Below, piece after piece: positions 58,838-64,000 of a stretch of 64,000 nucleotides of DNA; positions within the stretch are counted from its first letter, which is position 1; each line of letters opens with the position of its first letter. The notes beneath the pieces are model-generated. The model was not told where the DNA came from, ran no database searches, and was given only the letters and a program-made list of their open reading frames with translations. The translations under genes and the position numbers were made by a program. Source of the stretch: Chlorocebus sabaeus (Eukaryota; Chordata; Mammalia; Primates; Cercopithecidae); assembly GCF_047675955.1 (NCBI RefSeq), contig NC_132911.1:70341133-70405132 (forward strand). The letters run 5' to 3'.

Positions 58838-60724
58838 AATCTCTCATCCTCTCTCCTGGAACTCTGCTAGGAAGTAGAAGTGATTATCTATATTCCATAA
58901 GGGAAGAAGTGGAGCTCAGAATGGGTAAGTAACTTGGCTGATGTCTCCCAGCTGATATGTGGAGGGGTGTTGGGGTTCCCAAAGAGCCCCTCCTTTCCCT
59001 TTCTCTTCTCCTTCTCAATCTAGGGAGGGGTGGGACAGCATCATATGGTTTTGAAGGGAGAACCCCATACGTATGCCATGCTCCCAGTTTGTCTCTTCCC
59101 TAAGCACTAACTACAAGGCATGATCAAGAGGAATACTCACTGTTTATGCTCATGTCGTTCAAGAGAAGACTAAATCAGCAGACTCAGCCAGAGCATCCCT
59201 GGAAACTTACCTGAGCACTGTCCATAGTAATTCTTCTGTTTGCTGCTGGGTTTCCTTCATCAGTTTTAATCCTTACACCTCTTCTGTAAAAACCATGCTG
59301 AACATCCATTCTGTCCTTGCTTAGTGGGGCCATTCCCAGGAGCAATGGTTACAACCTACTAACAAATGTACTTATGCAGATCCTCAAAATAGAGTCAAAC
59401 TTCCCCACATCTTAGGGCCTGGGAAAGATTTGCATTTTCTGATTCTATAATGGAAGTTATAAGTTGATGTTGATGCCTCACATCAGTTTCCAAATTAATA
59501 TTTGCTATATGGAGGCCTGCTAATTAATATGAATCTTTGCTGAAGGTTCAGATCAGCTGTTTGAAATGGGAGGAAGGTAGAAAGCAACTTGCAAATTCTG
59601 TGCATAATTAGGTGAGGAACAAGCTCACATGATGAAGTAAACAACTGGGCAACATTTGCATGATTCCTTTTTCTTCCAACACAAGACAAGACACAGGGAG
59701 CTGACTAGCATTCTGCCTTTGCTGTGAGTCTTACTTCTTATTTCTCCACCATTTGGGAGGATTCTCAAAGCCAAGCACAGCCAACACTGTTTTGCCAACA
59801 TTTTCTTATATTATCCAAGGGACTGCCAGGCAGCAAAGGTTACCCTTCCAAAGTCAACCTGACACAGGTGTCTTCTGTTTCTGTAACTTTTCCCTCAGCT
59901 GATACACTTGTGTCCAGAGAAAGGCCACAATTTAGGTTCTGACCTCTGAATGCCAACCAGCCACAGAGTACTGAAAACAGTTATTACTTAACCCCAACAC
60001 TTACTGAGCATCTACTCTGCCCTAGAACCTGTGCTAGAGTTGAAGATAAAAATGAACAAGTGAACGTCCTGCTGCCTTTGAGGTATTCTCTGCCCACTGG
60101 AAGAAGACACATTAAAGACACCATTATGGTGAGCGTTCTGCAGGTGCACAGGAGGGAGTCTACCTCTGGTGGGGGATGGAGGAAGGGTTCAAGAAGAGCT
60201 CCCAGAGGAGGCAATGCCTGCTGTGAGACTGGAAAGAGGATCAGGAGCTGGCCAATGAGCAGCGGAAGGGGGCTCATTCTAGACAGGGTCCTCCTGATAC
60301 AAAGAGGCAAAGCTGTGAGGAAGTTCCCAGTGTTCCAGAAACTACAAGTGGTTTCCTAGAGTGTATGAAGTTGTGCACACAGGAAAGTTCTCACAGGTAA
60401 AGTTAGACAAGTCAGCAAAGGCCTGCTTCTGAACCTGAGATGTGGTTCTTGGTGGACAGAGCCAATGAGGGCTTTCAACAGGGAAAATACATGGGAGGAT
60501 GTATATTTTAGAAAACACACTCAAGCTTGTTGGGCTAGATGGACATGTCAAATAAAGATGATAATGAGCATGTTGGGTGTCTACTGCGTGCCAGGCACAA
60601 TGCTGGGATGGCAAGGGCACAGACACCAGTCAGAAATCTTCCAGCTGAGTTGGGTCAGCTGGGAGCAGCCCAAGGTGCCAAAGAAGCCATCAAACAGCAT
60701 GGTTAACATACCCATGCCTTCCCA

Positions 60725-60885
60725 GATCCAGATCCCAGCTCTGTGGGTTATTAGTTATGTGGCTACGTAGCTCAGGGAATTCTCTGTGTCTCAGTTTCTT
60801 CACTGGTGAAATGAGGAAAACAGGACCTACCTCATAGAGGTATTGCTGTGAGGATTAAATGCATAGATGTATGTGATGTCCTTAC
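60725..60885 (+). mobile_element. MIR SINE
   Basis: GATCCCAGCTCTGTGGGTTA, TGTGTCTCAGTTTCTTCACT, CTACCTCATAGAGGTATTGC and GAGGATTAAATGCATAGA are in MIR order. Confidence 0.8.
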
Positions 60886-60889
60886 TTTG

Positions 60890-60976
60890 GCTTCTGAAAG
60901 AGTTAAGTGATTTCTAAGTGTAGTTCACATTATCTGAACAATGGTAAGGACTGAAGACAGAGCCGGAACTTCAAGA
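60890..60976. repeat. Direct repeat left of second HERV-K-type LTR
   Basis: GCTTCTGAAAGAGTTAAG to CGGAACTTCAAG. A diverged copy lies at 61586-61672, on the other side of the LTR fragment. Confidence 0.85.
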
Positions 60977-60992
60977 CATGTTAAGAATAAGA

Positions 60993-61505
60993 GGTATCGG
61001 GGGAACCCACCCCCAATATTTCAACATAGGTTCTTTCTATTTTCCATAAGTGTTGGCCAGCTAAGAAGTAAAGAGAAAGAGTACAAAAAGAGGAATTTTA
61101 CAGGTGGGCTGCCAGGGGTGACATCACATATCGGTAGGACCGTGATGCCCACCTGAGTCTCAGACCAGCAAGTTTTTTATTAAGGGTTTCAAAAGGGGAG
61201 GGGCTATAAGAACAGGGAGTAGGTACAAAGATCACATGCTTCAAAGGGCAAAAAGCAGAACTACTAATAAGGGTCTAACAAAGATCACAGGGCAAAGAGC
61301 AAAAGCAGAACCACTGATAAGGGTCTATGTTCAGCAGCGCACATATTGTCTTGATAAACATCTTAAACAACAGAAAACAGAGTTCGAGAGCAGAGAACTG
61401 GTCTGACCACAAATTTACCTGGGTGGAATTTTTCCCCACCCTAATAAGCCTGAGGGTACTACAGGAGACCAGGGCGTATCTCAGTCCTTATCTCAACCAC
61501 GTAAG
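60993..61505 (-). mobile_element. Truncated HERV-K-type LTR, minus orientation
   Basis: The 3' half (R/U5 and adjoining U3) of the same LTR family as 56282-57289, sharing GTGACATCACATATCGGTAG and GTCTTGATAAACATCTTAAA. The rest of U3 is missing. The right end runs into short repeats of ACTACAGACTATACT (61511-61563). Confidence 0.82.
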
Positions 61506-61585
61506 ACAGACATACTACAGACTATACTACAGGTATACCACACACTACAGACTATACTGAAGGAGACAGGATGGTGGAATCCAGT

Positions 61586-61672
61586 GCTTCTGAAAGAGTT
61601 AAGCACTTTATGACTGCAATTCTCATTATCTGAACTAAGGTAGAGGCTGGAGGCAGAGCCAGAACTTCAAGA
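61586..61672. repeat. Direct repeat right of second HERV-K-type LTR
   Basis: Diverged second copy of 60890-60976 (GCTTCTGAAAGAGTTAAG to CAGAACTTCAAG). Confidence 0.85.
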
Positions 61673-61679
61673 AGGAATT

Positions 61680-63966
61680 GACTGACACAGAAACAAGAAC
61701 ATGGATTCTTCTGAGAAGTAAAGAAAGATGTTTCACAAAAGACCCACTTTGTAGGTGGCGATGTGTTGATGTGCTGGGTCTGATACAAAGTGATCCCAAC
61801 AGAAAGTTCCTCTCATCTTCAGCCTAGGAGATCTTTAGGCCTTCACTCAGATCTTCACTCAGGCCTTCCCAGAACACCCTCTCAAAAATTTTCACCTGCT
61901 TTCTCCTGCACACTTGAACTCTCCCTTTCTGCTTGTTCTCTTTGGCACTCACATTCTATCTCACCAAATTATCTGATTTCTTGTTATCTTCCACCCCAGG
62001 ATGTAAGCCCCATAAAGGCAGGAATTTTTGTCTGTTATGTTCACTGTTGTAACCGGAGTTAAATGCTGCTTGGCACAAAGTAGACACACAATAACTATCT
62101 GTTGAATGCCTGATGAATGAAATCCTCATGTAAGTACTATTGGAACAGAGAATAGGGTACGACTATTGGTCAACTAGCATTCAGAAACTATCTGCTGGGC
62201 CGTATGGGCAACGCTGAAAAAGAAAATGGAAATTCTATCATCAAATGTTTACTATTTGAAGAAACGAAACGAATGAGCCCATGTGGTAAGAGATGACTGA
62301 ACCCCACTCTCCTTCTAAAGCTATGCTTTTTCTTCCTTGCAACCTCGTCTCCAGGCAGCTGTCCGTCTTCTGGATCCCTGGCAACCCCAGTCCACAGCAC
62401 CCTTTCTCCTCCCAGCCTAGGATTCAGTGCCTTTAGCAGCCCAGTCATGCCACTCTCTCACACCAGCCTGGCACCTGGGTGTCTCCTGAAAGCCTCCTCA
62501 GAGCTGTCTTTGATGGGCAGCTCTTGCTGCCTGTCAGTCCAACTGCAGTGAAGGTGGTTGGGGTCAAATTCCCATTGTCAAGGTGATAGGAAAGACCTCA
62601 GCGTGCTCTGTGGATGCAGAGTATGAAAATCAGCAAAACCAAATGAGGTGTGTGCTGTTTTTAGAGGAAGCACTAGGTAGACTATTTCAGTACAATTCTG
62701 TTTATTCTTTTCTGTGCAAACCCAAATTTAGTGTACCCAATACACATGCATATGAATGCATACCACATAGAAATGCACAGACATCACACACACCCACAAC
62801 AGGGATGTGAGTGTATGCATGAACACACACTCACACTCACACACCATTGTAAGGCTTGTCCTCATCCTAAGAGTTTAAGGTAATAGTTTTTTTTTTTTTT
62901 TAAAGTGGATAAATGAATGAATGAAATCACTATTTTATCTGTAATCATTTGACAGAGGATGGAGCATAATAGCTACCCACTCTCAACCATCCCAGTTTTA
63001 AACATTTATTAATATTGGAGTTTATTTTTAAAAGAAATTCAAAAACTTAGGGTAAAATGTTCCCCCAAAACTTTTACTGTTGCCTGGGTTTATTATTTTT
63101 CAGAATTCAATACATTTTGGGGAACTGTTTTTCCTTTAAAGAGTGGAAACTTCTGAAGAAAATAGCCATGTTACCAATGTCGTTATGCTGAAGCCACAAA
63201 GTCAGGTTAGTGGCAATGGCCCTGGACTGAGTGCCAATTGAACTGGGTTTCAATCCCGTCTTTTTTTACTATTTTTAAATGCAACTGTATGCAAATTGCT
63301 TCTTCTCCCTGAGTCTCCATTTTCTCATTTATAATTTGGGGAGTGGGGTAGAGAGTCTTTACTTAAATATAGGACATTACTCATCCATACATCCATATTT
63401 ATGTGCCCCCTTAAGATCCCTCTAAGATATTTTTATAAACAAAGGCTAAGCTCTTTAGCCATAAGAACCCATTGTGGGTGCAGGACATCAATACATTTCC
63501 AGGGGGGAACACATTGGGTCATCGGGTAGGTGGTGACTGATCAAACAAGGTGGAGGAAGCCAGAGGAGAAGACAGTAACAAAGAAAGAAACACAGCCACG
63601 CACCTTACTGAACCTTGGAGAGATTTGGGATTCTGCAACACCAGTTATGATTAAGCATCAGAGCAAGCCACAGATTGATCCTGGACTGGCATGATTTTGC
63701 CCCATCCTCAGGGAACATTCATCAACGTTTGGAGACATCTGTGAGTATCATGACTGGGAGGTGCTCCTGACGCCTGGGAGTTAGAAGCCAGAGATGCTGC
63801 TAAACATCCTACCATGCACAGGACAGCTCCCTTGGCAAAGAGTTATGCAGCTCAAAATGTCAAAAATACCAAAGTTAAGAAACTCCACTCTATACCCAAG
63901 AGTTGATCTCCCACTCTGAAACCCTCTCCATATTTGAAGACTAACAGATATCCATCTATGTCATTG
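61680..63966. other. Distal intergenic segment
   Basis: No gene seen. It contains CA-rich text near 62790-62845, a short T-run at 62888 and a degraded MIR-like stretch near 63240-63360. Confidence 0.65.
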
Positions 63967-64000
63967 TTATGGGCTGAATTTTTGTTCTCAAAATCCATAT
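63967..64000 (+). mobile_element. Start of MLT1-like LTR, cut by window end
   Basis: TGTTATGGGCTGAATTTTTG and CTCAAAATCCATAT match the first bases of MLT1A-type LTRs. Only 34 bases are visible. Confidence 0.6.

Noticed and set aside
61333..61350. U6 snRNA-like text (CAGCAGCGCACATATTG)
   Set aside because: It is part of the HERV-K-type LTR and has an equivalent in the copy at 56282; similarity to U6 is coincidental.
1..64000. CRISPR arrays, bacterial operons, prophage or insertion sequences
   Set aside because: Searched for and not seen; the window is spliced primate nuclear DNA.

Overview
The window is nuclear DNA from a catarrhine primate. It holds interspersed Alu, L1, MIR, MER2, MaLR and HERV-K-type repeats, spliced genes with GT/AG borders, and two recognisable genes: the 3' two-thirds of TRIM55 (MuRF2, plus strand) and the whole of CRH (corticotropin-releasing hormone, minus strand). 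In the human genome these two are neighbours on 8q13. Both proteins differ from my memory of the human sequences at several residues. A young Alu at 47491-47622 carries what I recall as Old World monkey AluYR diagnostic changes. A macaque- or baboon-like source is therefore more likely than human; this is inference.

Layout. Bases 1-40385 are TRIM55. The window opens inside the B-box exon and contains seven further constitutive coding exons (2036, 15311, 15878, 16003, 18344, 20005, 40025). There is also a cassette exon at 21594 that gives a hydrophobic C-terminus, and an open, splice-acceptor-bounded candidate exon at 19316. The 19.7 kb intron before the last exon is repeat-rich: a younger L1 sits inside an older L1, an L1 sits inside a MER2, and there is a 5'-inverted L1, a purine microsatellite and several small duplications. 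TRIM55 ends in a poly(A) signal at 40361.

About 1.6 kb further on, CRH begins from the opposite side (convergent genes). Its poly(A) signal is at 41968, its single coding exon spans 42458-43048, its 766 bp intron lies within the 5'UTR, and its first exon lies at about 43829-43998. The TATA box is at 44022-44028 and a perfect palindromic CRE lies about 224 bp upstream of the inferred start. The intron carries a 21 bp RE1/NRSE silencer and a long alternating purine-pyrimidine tract.

From 44.2 to 64 kb is the CRH 5' flank. The key element is a solo THE1-type LTR at 46221-46586, bounded by a perfect 5 bp target duplication about 2.2 kb upstream of CRH. It matches the position of the anthropoid THE1B element reported to drive placental CRH expression. 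The rest is intergenic and holds Alus, MaLR LTRs, two HERV-K-type LTRs, L1 remnants, a U2 snRNA fragment and local duplications. I see no further protein-coding gene there.

The two genes are not known to work together. TRIM55 is a striated-muscle RING/B-box E3 ligase, and CRH is the secreted hypothalamic and placental neuropeptide.
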